64,000 nt of DNA from Gammaproteobacteria bacterium. Its GTDB lineage: Bacteria; Pseudomonadota; Gammaproteobacteria; Burkholderiales; Burkholderiaceae_B. Location: NCBI GenBank assembly GCA_018815245.1, contig JAHIXK010000011.1, positions 372,001 to 436,000 of the forward strand. Direction: 5' to 3'. The notes under the pieces are model-generated. The model was not told the DNA's origin, did no database searches, and was given only the letters and a program-made list of their open reading frames with translations. The translations under genes and the position numbers were made by a program. Below, piece by piece: positions 32,780 through 42,000 of this stretch; position 1 is the stretch's first letter; the number at the start of each line of letters is the position of its first letter.

Positions 32780-33068
32780 GTCGAGCCTTTCTGCTTGAAA
32801 CTGCAATGGATTCATGGTTGGTCTCGGCGAATTTTAAAATAACAGCACAGGGTATCAATCTCGTCAAAAATCTGAATTAGGTGTCACCTGATAGAGGGTT
32901 TGGCCGAGTCGATTCTTTTGTTTTTTTTGGAAGTGTGCTAAACGCCAAATTAATAAAATTTGTTTTCCTGACCTTGAGTGCGGGCGCGGTAGCAGATGGT
33001 TCCAGTGTTATCCGAAATGAATTCAAATTATTGGTATCATCAAGCGGTCATTGAATTATCAGGTTGTC

Positions 33069-35030
33069 ATGAGCCAGTACCAAGAATCGTCCATCCGCGT
33101 CCTTAAAGGGCTAGAGCCAGTCAAGCAGCGCCCCGGCATGTACACCCGCACCGATTGCCCCTTGCACATTATTCAAGAGGTGATTGACAACGCAGCCGAT
33201 GAGGCCCTGGGTGGCTTTGGTTCAAGAATTACGGTGACCATTCACACCGATGGCAGTGTGTCGGTACAAGACGAAGGGCGGGGTATTCCGATCGGCCTGC
33301 ACCCCGAAGAAAAGGTTGCGGTGATTGAGTTGGTGTTCACTCGCTTGCACGCCGGTGGCAAGTTCAACAAGGCCGATGGTGGTGCGTATCGCTTCTCGGG
33401 TGGTCTGCACGGCGTAGGTGTATCTGTCACCAATGCCTTGTCGACCCGGCTTGAGGTAAGTGCCGTTCGCGACAAACAAGTGGGTACGCTGGTATTCAGT
33501 GGTGGCGATGTGATCGAACCCCTGAAAGTGCGCCCCCAAACCAGCGGTGACCCCAAAAAGGGCACCACCGTGCGCGTGTGGCCCGACCCGCAATATTTTG
33601 ATTCAGCAATACTGCCCCTGAATGAAGTGGATCGCCTGCTGCGCAGCAAAGCTGTGTTGCTCAAGGGCGTTGAAGTGGTGTTGGTGACCGAGAAAACCGG
33701 TGAGGCCAAACGCTGGAAATTCGACGATGGACTACGTGGTTTTTTGAAAGAAGAGCTATTGGACCGCGAACTGGTGGCCCCGATGTTTAGTGGAGACCTA
33801 AGCGTGGATGTGCTGCGCGATGAGGGTTTTGCCGAAGGCGAGGGAGCAGCCTGGGCCTTGGCGTTTGTGGCAGAAGGCGCCCCTGTGCGCGAAAGCTATG
33901 TGAACCTGATTCCTACTTCCGCAGGCGGCACGCATGAGTCGGGTCTGCGCGAAGCAGTTTTTCAAGCCATCAAGGCGTTTTGTGAAATGCATTCACTGAT
34001 GCCCAAAGGCATCAAGCTGATGCCCGATGACATATTTTCCAAAGCGAATTTTGTGTTGTCGGCCAAGGTGCTTGATCCGCAGTTTCAGGGGCAGATCAAG
34101 GAACGCCTGAACAGCCGCGATGCAGTGCGGCTGGTGTCGTCGCTGGTGAAGCCCGCGTTCGAGTTGTGGTTGAACCAGCACGTGGAAGACGGCAAAAAAA
34201 TTGCCGAGCTGGCCATCAAGCAGGCGCAGGCCCGTTCACGCGCAGCGCAAAAAGTTGAGAAACGCAAAAGTTCTTCCGTGGCTATTTTGCCCGGCAAATT
34301 AACCGACTGTGAAAGCACCGACATTACTTTGAACGAAGTATTTTTGGTTGAGGGTGATTCAGCGGGCGGCTCGGCCAAGATGGGCCGTGACAAAGAATTT
34401 CAGGCGGTGTTGCCCTTGCGTGGCAAGGTGCTCAATGCTTGGGAAACCGACAAAGACCGCCTGTTTGCCAACCAGGAAATTCACGACATTGCAGTGGCCA
34501 TTGGTGTAGACCCACATGGCGTGAACGACAGCCCCGATTTAAGCGGTTTGCGCTACGGCAAAATTTGCATTCTTTCAGATGCCGACGTAGATGGTTCGCA
34601 CATTCAAGTGTTGTTGCTCACCCTGTTTTACAAACATTTCCCGGCGTTGATTCGTAGCCAGAACTTGTACGTGGCCCGCCCGCCACTTTTCCGAGTGGAT
34701 GTGCCCGCACAGGGCAAGAAGCCTGCACGCAAACTGTATTGCCTGGACGAAGCCGAGCTTTACGCGGTGCAGGATAAACTCGGCAAGGAAGGCGTGAAAG
34801 AGGCGAATATCAAGATTTCACGCTTCAAGGGTTTGGGTGAAATGAACGCCGAGCAGTTGTGGGAAACCACCTTGAACCCCGACACGCGCCGCTTGTTGCC
34901 AGTTACTTTGGGCAGCATGGACGTAGACCAAACCAATGCCATGATGCACATGCTGATGGGCCGCACAGAAAGTGGTGCTCGCCGCACCTGGCTGGAAGAC
35001 AAAGGCAATTTGGTGGAAGTGGATATCTGA
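33069..35030 (+). CDS. parE: DNA topoisomerase IV subunit B
   Basis: The ATPase subunit of the decatenating type II topoisomerase, about 653 residues. GHKL motifs EVIDNAADEALGG and GLHGVGVSVTNALS bind ATP; the TOPRIM domain shows VEGDSAGGSAKMGRD, PLRGKVLN and ILSDADVDGSHI. The C-terminus ends in HMLMGRTESGARRTWLE. Length and the absence of a GyrB-type insertion identify ParE rather than GyrB. ATG 33069 is preferred over TTG 33051. parC is not adjacent; the gene converges with dnaE2. Confidence 0.94.
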   Translation: MSQYQESSIRVLKGLEPVKQRPGMYTRTDCPLHIIQEVIDNAADEALGGFGSRITVTIHTDGSVSVQDEGRGIPIGLHPEEKVAVIELVFTRLHAGGKFNKADGGAYRFSGGLHGVGVSVTNALSTRLEVSAVRDKQVGTLVFSGGDVIEPLKVRPQTSGDPKKGTTVRVWPDPQYFDSAILPLNEVDRLLRSKAVLLKGVEVVLVTEKTGEAKRWKFDDGLRGFLKEELLDRELVAPMFSGDLSVDVLRDEGFAEGEGAAWALAFVAEGAPVRESYVNLIPTSAGGTHESGLREAVFQAIKAFCEMHSLMPKGIKLMPDDIFSKANFVLSAKVLDPQFQGQIKERLNSRDAVRLVSSLVKPAFELWLNQHVEDGKKIAELAIKQAQARSRAAQKVEKRKSSSVAILPGKLTDCESTDITLNEVFLVEGDSAGGSAKMGRDKEFQAVLPLRGKVLNAWETDKDRLFANQEIHDIAVAIGVDPHGVNDSPDLSGLRYGKICILSDADVDGSHIQVLLLTLFYKHFPALIRSQNLYVARPPLFRVDVPAQGKKPARKLYCLDEAELYAVQDKLGKEGVKEANIKISRFKGLGEMNAEQLWETTLNPDTRRLLPVTLGSMDVDQTNAMMHMLMGRTESGARRTWLEDKGNLVEVDI

Positions 35031-35042
35031 TTTTTTTCAGGG

Positions 35043-38000
35043 CTACTTGAAATCACGCGAAGGCGTTTGCAGTTGCGCAAGCAGGTCGGTGTAGTCCACC
35101 AGCCTGCGGGCCACCAAATTGCACACTTCACCTTCGCGCTGCCAAATACCAAACACCCCCATGATTTGCGCGTTGCGCAGCACCTGCCGCTGTTCTTCGG
35201 CCAGGCTGTTCCACACAATCACATTCACATTGCCGGTTTCATCTTCAAGGTTTAAAAACACAGTGCCGTGTGCAGTGGCTGGGCGCTGCCGGTGGGTCAC
35301 AATGCCGCAGGCCCGCGCCAGCCTGCCGTTGGGGTAGGTGCGCAATTCTTCAACCTGCCTTATTTTGTAAGGTGCCAGTTGTTTGCGCAAAAATGAAATG
35401 GGGTGGCGCTCAAGGCTTGCACCTGTGGCACGGTAATCGGCCAGCATGTTTTCCAGTTCGCTGGCTTTGGGCAATTCAAGCGGTGTTTCATTGCTGCGAG
35501 TGTTGGCCAACAAATTTGTTTGATAAAGTCGGCCTGTTTCTGTGGCGGCTGTTTGCCACACGGCTTGGCGGCGGTGCCCCGCCAGTTGTTCCAGCGCATT
35601 GGCATCGGCCAGCACAAGCAAATCAGCACGGTCAAGCTGCGCGCGTTTGCCCAAGTCTTCCACGCTTTCAAACAGGCCTTGTTCGCGGGCTTGAACAATG
35701 CGCAAGGCTGCTTCGTTTTTCAGGCCATTCACCCGGTTTAAACCCAGGCGTACAGGAAGCAGGGTGTGGTGGTATGTGGCAATATTGTTTGTGTCAGTTT
35801 CCAGCTTGCTTTCCATTGCACTGCATTGCACATCCACGGGCTGTACTTTCACACCATGCCGTTGCGCATCTTGAATCAATTGCGAAGGCGCATAAAACCC
35901 CATGGGCTGGGCGTTCAGCAATCCACACAAAAATGCATCAGGGTGGTGGCATTTCAACCAGGCCGACGCATACACCAGCATGGCGAAACTGGCCGCATGG
36001 CTTTCCGGAAAACCATATTCACCAAAGCCTTCCATTTGCTTGAAAATGCTTTCAGCAAACTCGCGGGTGTAGCCGCGTTCTATCATGCCACCCACCACGC
36101 GTTCATAAAAATGGTGAAGGCCGCCCTTGCGCTTCCAGGCGGCCATGCCGCGGCGCAATGCATCGGCTTCACCCGGCGTAAAGCCTGCGGCCAGAATGGC
36201 CACTTGCATCACCTGTTCCTGAAAAATCGGAATTCCCTTTGTGCGGCCCAATGCCTGTTTCAATGCATCGGAAGGGTAGTCCACTGCCTCCAAACCCTGT
36301 CTGCGTTTCAAAAAAGGGTGCACCATACCACCTTGAATGGGGCCGGGCCTCACAATGGCAACCTGAATCACCAGGTCGTAATACTCTCGGGGCTGAAGGC
36401 GGGGAAGCATGCCCATTTGCGCACGGCTTTCAATTTGAAATACACCCACGGTGTCGGCCTTGCACATCATGTTGTAAGCTGCGCTGTCTTCAGCCGGTAT
36501 GGTTTGCAAGGTTCGGGGTGCGCCTGGTTTTTTCTGCAGTTCGTCCAGTGTCATGCGAATGGCGCTAAGCATGCCAAGCGCCAGTACATCTACCTTCATC
36601 AGGCCCATGGCATCCAGGTCGTCTTTGTCCCACTGAATCACGCTGCGGTTTGGCATGGATGCGTTTTCAACAGGTACCAGTTCAGTCAGGCTGTCGCGCG
36701 CAATCACAAAGCCGCCTGTGTGTTGCGACAAATGTCGCGGAAAGCCCAGCAATTCATCGGCCAAATGTATGCAATGTTGTAGTGCAGGTTGGCGCACATC
36801 AACGCCCGCTTGCACCATGTGGTCTACACTCATGTTGCGGCTGTAGCCGCCGTCCTGTGATTTGGCCAGTCGCTCAATTAACCCGGCATCAAGCCCCAAT
36901 GTTTTGCCCACATCCCGCAGCGCCGAACGTGGCCTGTACACCACCACGCTGGCGGCCAATGCTGCCCGGTCACGGCTGTATTTCTGGTAAATGTATTGAA
37001 TCACTTCTTCGCGACGTGTGTGTTCAAAGTCCACATCGATGTCGGGTGGCTCGTTGCGTTCGCGACTAATAAAACGCTCGAACAGTACGGCCATTTTGTC
37101 GGGGTTTACTTCAGTAATGTGCAGGCAATAACACACCACGGAATTGGCAGCAGATCCACGCCCTTGGCACAGAATATTGCGCGAGCGTGCAAAACGAACA
37201 ATGTCGTAAACCGTTAAAAAGTAGGCTTCAAATTTCAGCTCTTCAATCAATTGCAATTCATGTTCAATCTGCTTTTGAACTTTGGCCGGCACGGTACTGC
37301 TATAGCGTTGGGTGGCCCCTTGTTCTACAAGCTGGCGCAAGTATTGTGTGGGCTCCAGGCCTTCAGGGCTGATTTCACGGGGGTACTGGTAGCGCAACTC
37401 ATCCAGCGAAAACACACACTGCGCTGCCAGTGTTGTGGTTTGTTCAAGCAAGGTTTGCGGGTAAATTTGGGCAAGCATCTGCAAGGGTTGCAGGCAACGT
37501 TGCGCATTCGTTTCCAGAAATGGTTTGGCCTCGTTCAGGCTGCAGTTCAATCGAATGGCGGTGACTACATCGTGCAGGTTTTTTCGTTCGCTTGAATGCA
37601 TCACGGGCAGGTTGCTGGCCATTAATTCAACATGGTGCAAATGGGCCAAAGCCTGCAAGTGCAGCAACCATGCTTTGTCGAAACCACGGCGCTGCAAATT
37701 GCACACCAGGTGCATGCGGCCAGTGAAACGCTTGGCACACCAGCTTAACAGGGCCGGAAAATTTTCTTTGTTGCGTTCATCTGGCACCAGCAGCAATTGT
37801 AAGCCGGGTGGAATGTCGGCCAAGTCTTCGCGGGTAAACAGGTAATCGCCTTTGCATGCGCGGCTGCGTGCCTGCGTAATAAGCCTGCACAAGTGGGTGT
37901 AGCCGGTTTTGTTTTTCACAATCAAGGCAATGCGTTGTCCCGCGAACGAGCTGCTGTGCGCGAATACAAATTGAGCCCCCACCAGCAGTTGAATGCGGCA

Positions 38001-38192
38001 TTCCCTGGCGGCCTGGTGTGCGCGAACAATGCCTGCAAGCGAACATTCATCGGCAATACCAATGGCGGTGTAACCCAAAGCCTTGGCCTGTTGCACCAGT
38101 TCTTCCGGGTGCGACGCACTTTTCAAAAAACTGAAGTTGCTCAAGGCCAGCGCCTCGGCAAAGCGCGTTGGGCTATTGGGGGCTTGGTTCAT
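35043..38192 (-). CDS. dnaE2: Error-prone DNA polymerase DnaE2 (ImuC)
   Basis: A C-family polymerase of about 1049 residues. An N-terminal PHP domain (ALGYTAIGIADECSLAGIVR) is followed by the polymerase core with the catalytic acid cluster PDIDVDFEHTRREEVI and the GRGSAANSVVCYCL segment; the C-terminal OB-fold is seen in GTVFLNLEDETGNVNVIVW. The protein is shorter than replicative DnaE and lacks the beta-clamp region pattern of the main polymerase, as expected for DnaE2. It carries out translesion synthesis with ImuB. ATG 38192 overlaps the imuB stop in ATGA; the longer start at 38216 is less likely. Confidence 0.94.
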   Translation of the reverse strand: MNQAPNSPTRFAEALALSNFSFLKSASHPEELVQQAKALGYTAIGIADECSLAGIVRAHQAARECRIQLLVGAQFVFAHSSSFAGQRIALIVKNKTGYTHLCRLITQARSRACKGDYLFTREDLADIPPGLQLLLVPDERNKENFPALLSWCAKRFTGRMHLVCNLQRRGFDKAWLLHLQALAHLHHVELMASNLPVMHSSERKNLHDVVTAIRLNCSLNEAKPFLETNAQRCLQPLQMLAQIYPQTLLEQTTTLAAQCVFSLDELRYQYPREISPEGLEPTQYLRQLVEQGATQRYSSTVPAKVQKQIEHELQLIEELKFEAYFLTVYDIVRFARSRNILCQGRGSAANSVVCYCLHITEVNPDKMAVLFERFISRERNEPPDIDVDFEHTRREEVIQYIYQKYSRDRAALAASVVVYRPRSALRDVGKTLGLDAGLIERLAKSQDGGYSRNMSVDHMVQAGVDVRQPALQHCIHLADELLGFPRHLSQHTGGFVIARDSLTELVPVENASMPNRSVIQWDKDDLDAMGLMKVDVLALGMLSAIRMTLDELQKKPGAPRTLQTIPAEDSAAYNMMCKADTVGVFQIESRAQMGMLPRLQPREYYDLVIQVAIVRPGPIQGGMVHPFLKRRQGLEAVDYPSDALKQALGRTKGIPIFQEQVMQVAILAAGFTPGEADALRRGMAAWKRKGGLHHFYERVVGGMIERGYTREFAESIFKQMEGFGEYGFPESHAASFAMLVYASAWLKCHHPDAFLCGLLNAQPMGFYAPSQLIQDAQRHGVKVQPVDVQCSAMESKLETDTNNIATYHHTLLPVRLGLNRVNGLKNEAALRIVQAREQGLFESVEDLGKRAQLDRADLLVLADANALEQLAGHRRQAVWQTAATETGRLYQTNLLANTRSNETPLELPKASELENMLADYRATGASLERHPISFLRKQLAPYKIRQVEELRTYPNGRLARACGIVTHRQRPATAHGTVFLNLEDETGNVNVIVWNSLAEEQRQVLRNAQIMGVFGIWQREGEVCNLVARRLVDYTDLLAQLQTPSRDFK

Positions 38193-39562
38193 GCAAAGTA
38201 ACCGTGTAAAAACCACCGCGAATTGTCTTCAAGCAGGTCTTGGTACAGCCACACCACACTGGAATTGCTGTCGCGTGCGCAGTAGTAATCTCGTTTGCAG
38301 GGTTGGGCATCCCACCAGCCAAACTCAACACGTTCGGGGCCGCTGAGCAATTGCCATGGGCCACCCGCTTGCCACCCTGGGGCTCTGCCGTGCAGGGGTT
38401 TAGGCTGCGGTAACAGCCACAAAGGCCTTGGCGCGCTGCAGGGTAGGGTGGTGGTGTTCAGTTCAGGGGCGTGTGTTTTTTCTCCTTTTTTCAAAGCAAT
38501 GTTTGTATTTTTAAGCAATGGGGTGTGTTGCAGCACAATGCTGCATTCTGGCCTGGGGTCACTTTCTGTTGCTGCAAATAACACGGTTTGTTCACCCAAG
38601 CGGGCACGCAGCACGTCGCAGGTGTTGTCCCAATTGCGGGTGCCTTCTGCAGGGTCAGGCAAAAAACTGTTGTTCACATTGGGTAGCAATTCACTGTATG
38701 CGCAGTGCACCCGAAGGTTGCGTATGTCGTCGTGAAACTGCATTTGCCCCAGTTGGTGGTGCAGCAGGCGTTTCCATGTTTGAAGGCAATCGGTTGCTTG
38801 TGCACTTCGAAGGGGCAAAACTTCTTCGCCGTGTGCATGAATGAAGGCCCAGTGTAATTCACGCGTGCCGCGTTTTTGTTGGTGAAGCCATTGGCACACC
38901 GCTTCAAGCAGGGTTTGAGCATGGTGTTCAATCAGCTCAAGCCTGTCACTGTGAAACGGCAATTCTTTTTCTTTCTCGAACGTGTTGGCAGGTTTGTGTG
39001 CAACGGCGGTTGGTGCCAATTTGTTTTGCAAATCAAAACCTGAGTCAAGTTCAGCCAATGCCTGTGCGCCAAAGCGTTTTAAAAAACCATCGCGTGGCAA
39101 GCGCCACAAATCGCCAAGGCGCGCAAAACCGCATTGTCGCCAGGTGGTTTGCAATTTTGTGTCGCAATCAAGTACTGAAATTGGCAAGGCCTGCAAGCTG
39201 TTTTCATTGAAATTCAGCATGGCCAGAAAATCATCTTTGGTACGCGCGGAGGCGCACTTGCTGAGCCACCATGCGCCAGTGGCAGTGTGGTGGTTGGCCA
39301 GCTGCAATTCATCAAGAAATTCTTCTGTGCCTTGCCACAACTGCGAAAGCAAAGCCTGTGCACCACCAAATAACCTGAAGCTGCTGTGTACTTCAACCAG
39401 CCAACCCGCGTATTCACGGTGTTGGTCTTGCCGCCAACACACCACCGGGCTGTAATGTGCGGCCAACTCAAACAGTGAATTGGCATCAAATTGCGATTTG
39501 ACTTCCTGTGGGTTGCGGGGTTGCTTGAAAGTTTGTTTGTAACTCAGGGCGATCCAGCGCAC
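38189..39562 (-). CDS. imuB: Y-family polymerase-like mutagenesis protein ImuB
   Basis: About 457 residues, related to DinB/UmuC but acting as a hub that brings DnaE2 and ImuA to the clamp; the catalytic acidic residues of true Y-family polymerases are not seen. The start is placed at GTG 39562 because CAGGAG lies seven bases upstream and the protein then begins VRWIALSYKQ, as in other ImuB proteins. Visible segments include GWLVEVHSSFRLFGGAQALL and LPRDGFLKRFGAQALAELD, a helix-hairpin-helix region. It overlaps the end of imuA by 77 bases and the start of dnaE2 by four. Confidence 0.9.
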   Translation of the reverse strand: MRWIALSYKQTFKQPRNPQEVKSQFDANSLFELAAHYSPVVCWRQDQHREYAGWLVEVHSSFRLFGGAQALLSQLWQGTEEFLDELQLANHHTATGAWWLSKCASARTKDDFLAMLNFNENSLQALPISVLDCDTKLQTTWRQCGFARLGDLWRLPRDGFLKRFGAQALAELDSGFDLQNKLAPTAVAHKPANTFEKEKELPFHSDRLELIEHHAQTLLEAVCQWLHQQKRGTRELHWAFIHAHGEEVLPLRSAQATDCLQTWKRLLHHQLGQMQFHDDIRNLRVHCAYSELLPNVNNSFLPDPAEGTRNWDNTCDVLRARLGEQTVLFAATESDPRPECSIVLQHTPLLKNTNIALKKGEKTHAPELNTTTLPCSAPRPLWLLPQPKPLHGRAPGWQAGGPWQLLSGPERVEFGWWDAQPCKRDYYCARDSNSSVVWLYQDLLEDNSRWFLHGYFA

Positions 39563-40235
39563 GAACAAGCTCCTGTGAGTGCGGGGTGTTTGGCAAAGCA
39601 CCTTGTGGTTTTGGTAAATCAATCAGGATCGATCGTTCGAGCACAGGGCCCCTGCGTTTGATCAAATGCACACGCAAGCTATTCGGGCTTTGTGCGGCAA
39701 GGCACAAGCGTAGGGAGGCCGGTGAGGGCTGCACTTGTGCCCGAATGGGCCGAAACACGAAACTTAAACCCTGTGAACGGGTGGCCTGGTACTGCAAGCG
39801 GCGCAGCACGGTAGGGCTGCACAATGTTTTTTCTTCAGGCAGCCACATAAAAAGGGCACCGAAGGAATCGCTTTGCAGCACTTGTTCAATCGCCCATAAC
39901 CTGTCTTGGGGTTTGTCGGTGTGGATTAAATGGACTTGATTTAAAGCCACGCCAAACTGTTCAAATACCGGTGTGAGTGGAAGCAATGGCGCACCAATCA
40001 ACACCAGCTTTTTTTGCTCCAGTGAAAGCTTGCGCAACACCGGCATCAGAAAGCGAAGTTCGCCAATGCCGTGGTGCTTCAGCAGCAGTTCAATCAGATT
40101 GCGGGTGGGCCAGCCACCCCCCGGCAGTTGCTGGTCAAGATGTACATACCCGCTGGGTATGCGGGTGCTGTTGTCGCTGCCGTGCTGGTGGGCCCGCCAC
40201 AGGCCAGGGTGAATGTTGGCAAGATCGAACGACAC
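39486..40235 (-). CDS. imuA: SOS translesion mutagenesis protein ImuA
   Basis: A RecA-like accessory protein of 249 residues. The conserved ImuA motif is seen near the start as YVHLDQQLPGGGWPTRNLIELLL, and later LVLIGAPLLPLTPVFEQFGV and the strand GALFMWLPEEKTL; a RecA Walker A is reduced, as usual for the family. The start is GTG 40235, after AGGGGG. It follows lexA on the same strand, separated by about 40 bases containing one copy of a 19-base tandem duplication, so the SOS operon is lexA-imuA-imuB-dnaE2. Confidence 0.9.
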   Translation of the reverse strand: MSFDLANIHPGLWRAHQHGSDNSTRIPSGYVHLDQQLPGGGWPTRNLIELLLKHHGIGELRFLMPVLRKLSLEQKKLVLIGAPLLPLTPVFEQFGVALNQVHLIHTDKPQDRLWAIEQVLQSDSFGALFMWLPEEKTLCSPTVLRRLQYQATRSQGLSFVFRPIRAQVQPSPASLRLCLAAQSPNSLRVHLIKRRGPVLERSILIDLPKPQGALPNTPHSQELVRALDRPELQTNFQATPQPTGSQIAI

Positions 40236-40249
40236 AACAACCCCCTGAC

Positions 40250-40287
40250 ACTGCTTTTTAGTGCAATTACTGCTTTTTAGTGCAACT
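40250..40287. repeat. 19-bp tandem duplication spanning the lexA stop
   Basis: Two adjacent copies of ACTGCTTTTTAGTGCAAYT, at 40250-40268 and 40269-40287, differ at one base. The second copy encodes the last three residues and stop of LexA; the first lies in the lexA-imuA spacer and so repeats the LexA ending. Confidence 0.85.
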
Positions 40288-40927
40288 GGCCCTGGCGAAT
40301 CAAACCAACAGCCAAGCCTTCAATGGCAAACGTTTCTGTGCGAAGGTCCACTTTGATGGGAGCAAAATCGCTGTTCTCGGCTTGCAGCTCAACCACATGG
40401 CCTTTCTGGAAAAAACGTTTCACGGTAACGTCGTCGTTCACGCGTGCCACCACCACTTGGCCAGCACGTGCAGTGCTCATTTTTTTCACAGCCAGTAAGT
40501 CGCCGTCCATGATGCCGATGTCTTTCATGGACATGCCGCGTACTTTCAGCAGGTAATCGGGTTTGTCGGGAAAAAGCGTTGGGTCAACAGGAATTTGTTT
40601 TTCCACATGTTCTTGCGCAAGAATGGGGCTGCCCGCTGCAACACGGCCAATCAGCGGCAGTTGTATGAACTGCTCCACTACCTTGCCAACCGTTTCTTCA
40701 AGGCCTTCAGCGTATTCGCCCAGCAGGCGAATGCCGCGCGATGTGCTTGCATCCAGTGCAATCACGTTTTTCTTGGCCAAGGCCTGTAAGTGATCTTCAG
40801 CGGCGTTGGCCGAGCGAAAGCCCAATTGCCGTGCAATTTCAGCGCGGGTGGGGGGCCTGCCAAATTGGGCAATTTGGTCGCGGATTAAATCAAGAATTTC
40901 TTGCTGGCGAGCAGTTAAACCTTTCAT
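40277..40927 (-). CDS. lexA: SOS-response transcriptional repressor LexA
   Basis: A repressor-protease of 216 residues. The N-terminal winged helix has [19 protein letters not shown] and [20 protein letters not shown]; the C-terminal S24 domain has the cleavage site Ala98-Gly99 in [10 protein letters not shown], nucleophile Ser133 in GMSMKDIG and the general base Lys170 in DDVTVKRFF. The start at 40927 is favoured over longer frames because the region upstream contains its own SOS box and promoter. It represses itself and, as first gene, the downstream imuA-imuB-dnaE2 mutagenesis genes. Confidence 0.96.
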   Translation of the reverse strand: MKGLTARQQEILDLIRDQIAQFGRPPTRAEIARQLGFRSANAAEDHLQALAKKNVIALDASTSRGIRLLGEYAEGLEETVGKVVEQFIQLPLIGRVAAGSPILAQEHVEKQIPVDPTLFPDKPDYLLKVRGMSMKDIGIMDGDLLAVKKMSTARAGQVVVARVNDDVTVKRFFQKGHVVELQAENSDFAPIKVDLRTETFAIEGLAVGLIRQGQLH

Positions 40928-40950
40928 GGCACCAATCTCGAGTTGACATG

Positions 40951-40983
40951 CTGTGATTATATACAGTAAATAAGAACTTGCAA
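40951..40983 (-). promoter_or_regulatory. LexA box and promoter of lexA
   Basis: On the minus strand CTGTATATAATCACAG (40966 down to 40951) is a perfect CTGT-N8-ACAG SOS box. It contains the -10 TATAAT (40961-40956), which is 16 bases from a -35 TTGCAA (40983-40978). LexA bound here would block its own promoter. Confidence 0.85.
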
Positions 40984-41221
40984 ACTTATTTGCCTGAATC
41001 CAATTTGGGGCGTGCCGAGTAATACATACATCTTCGGGAGAGACAGCCTGGGAGACACGGCCACAAGCGGGGCGACAAAGGTCGCATCCGCGGCCAACCT
41101 CACAAAACCAGCCGCTCACCTACCTTGCATTGGGTATTTTTTCCCGGCTTCACACCACCCTCTCCCTGATTCACCTGCCAGATCCTGCGATAATAAACGC
41201 GTAGTAACAACCCGGTGATTC

Positions 41222-41998
41222 ATGTCCATGCTTGTCGTTCTTTCCCCAGCCAAATCGCTCGATTACGAAACACCCTTGTCCGTTCAAACCAGCACCCAGC
41301 CTCAATTTGTTGAGCAGGCAGCGCAGTTGGTGGAGATTCTTCGCCCCATGAGCCCGGCTGATATTTCTGGACTCATGTCGGTTTCCGACAAGCTGGGTGT
41401 GCTTAACGCAACCCGTTACACCGAGTGGTCGACCAAGTTCACCAAGAAAAATTCGCGCCCTGCCTTGCTGGCTTTCAATGGCGATGTATATGATGGTTTT
41501 GATGCCAAAACCCTGAATGAAGAGGGCTTGGCTTTTGCACAAAAACATGTGCGCATTTTGTCGGGCCTGTACGGCATTTTGCGCCCGCTCGATTTAATGC
41601 AACCTTATCGTCTTGAAATGAGCACGAAGCTGCCCAACCCGGCCGGAAAAGACTTGTACGCCTACTGGAAACAAACCGTGGCGCCAGCCTTGAACAAAGA
41701 ACTGGGCCAGAAAGACCCGGCGTTGGTGAACCTGGCCTCGGATGAGTATTTCAAGTCGGTTGACACCAAGGTGCTGAATGCGCGCGTGGTCCAGCCCGTG
41801 TTTCAGGATTTCAAAAACGGTCAGTACAAAATCATCAGTTTTTTTGCCAAAAAAGCGCGTGGCTTGATGGCCCGCTACATCGTGGATCAACGCATCACTG
41901 AAGTAGAGCAACTGAAAAAATTCAAGGTGGCGGGTTATGCATTCGCTGCCGGGGAATCTTCTGAAAATACTTGGGTTTTTCGCCGCAAGGAAGCTTGA
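41222..41998 (+). CDS. yaaA: Peroxide stress protein YaaA
   Basis: A 258-residue member of the YaaA/DUF328 family, which in E. coli lowers free iron and DNA damage during hydrogen peroxide stress. Family motifs are [16 protein letters not shown] at the start, [41 protein letters not shown] in the middle and [18 protein letters not shown] near the end. Length is typical. It precedes surE by two bases, and the region upstream (40984-41221) holds no gene I can support. Confidence 0.95.
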   Translation: MSMLVVLSPAKSLDYETPLSVQTSTQPQFVEQAAQLVEILRPMSPADISGLMSVSDKLGVLNATRYTEWSTKFTKKNSRPALLAFNGDVYDGFDAKTLNEEGLAFAQKHVRILSGLYGILRPLDLMQPYRLEMSTKLPNPAGKDLYAYWKQTVAPALNKELGQKDPALVNLASDEYFKSVDTKVLNARVVQPVFQDFKNGQYKIISFFAKKARGLMARYIVDQRITEVEQLKKFKVAGYAFAAGESSENTWVFRRKEA

Positions 41999-42000
41999 TT

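Noticed and set aside
28789-33000. Genomic island integrated at tRNA-Arg with attachment-site duplication
   Set aside because: No integrase gene and no second copy of the tRNA 3' end was seen within the window, so integration at this tRNA cannot be supported.
35270-36782. Long plus-strand reading frames opposite dnaE2
   Set aside because: They are antisense to a clear polymerase gene, with biased His/Gln/Cys/Trp composition typical of shadow frames.
41012-41218. Small gene between lexA and yaaA
   Set aside because: The 68-codon frame has no ribosome site, and its translation has no family pattern; the region is more simply the upstream region of yaaA.
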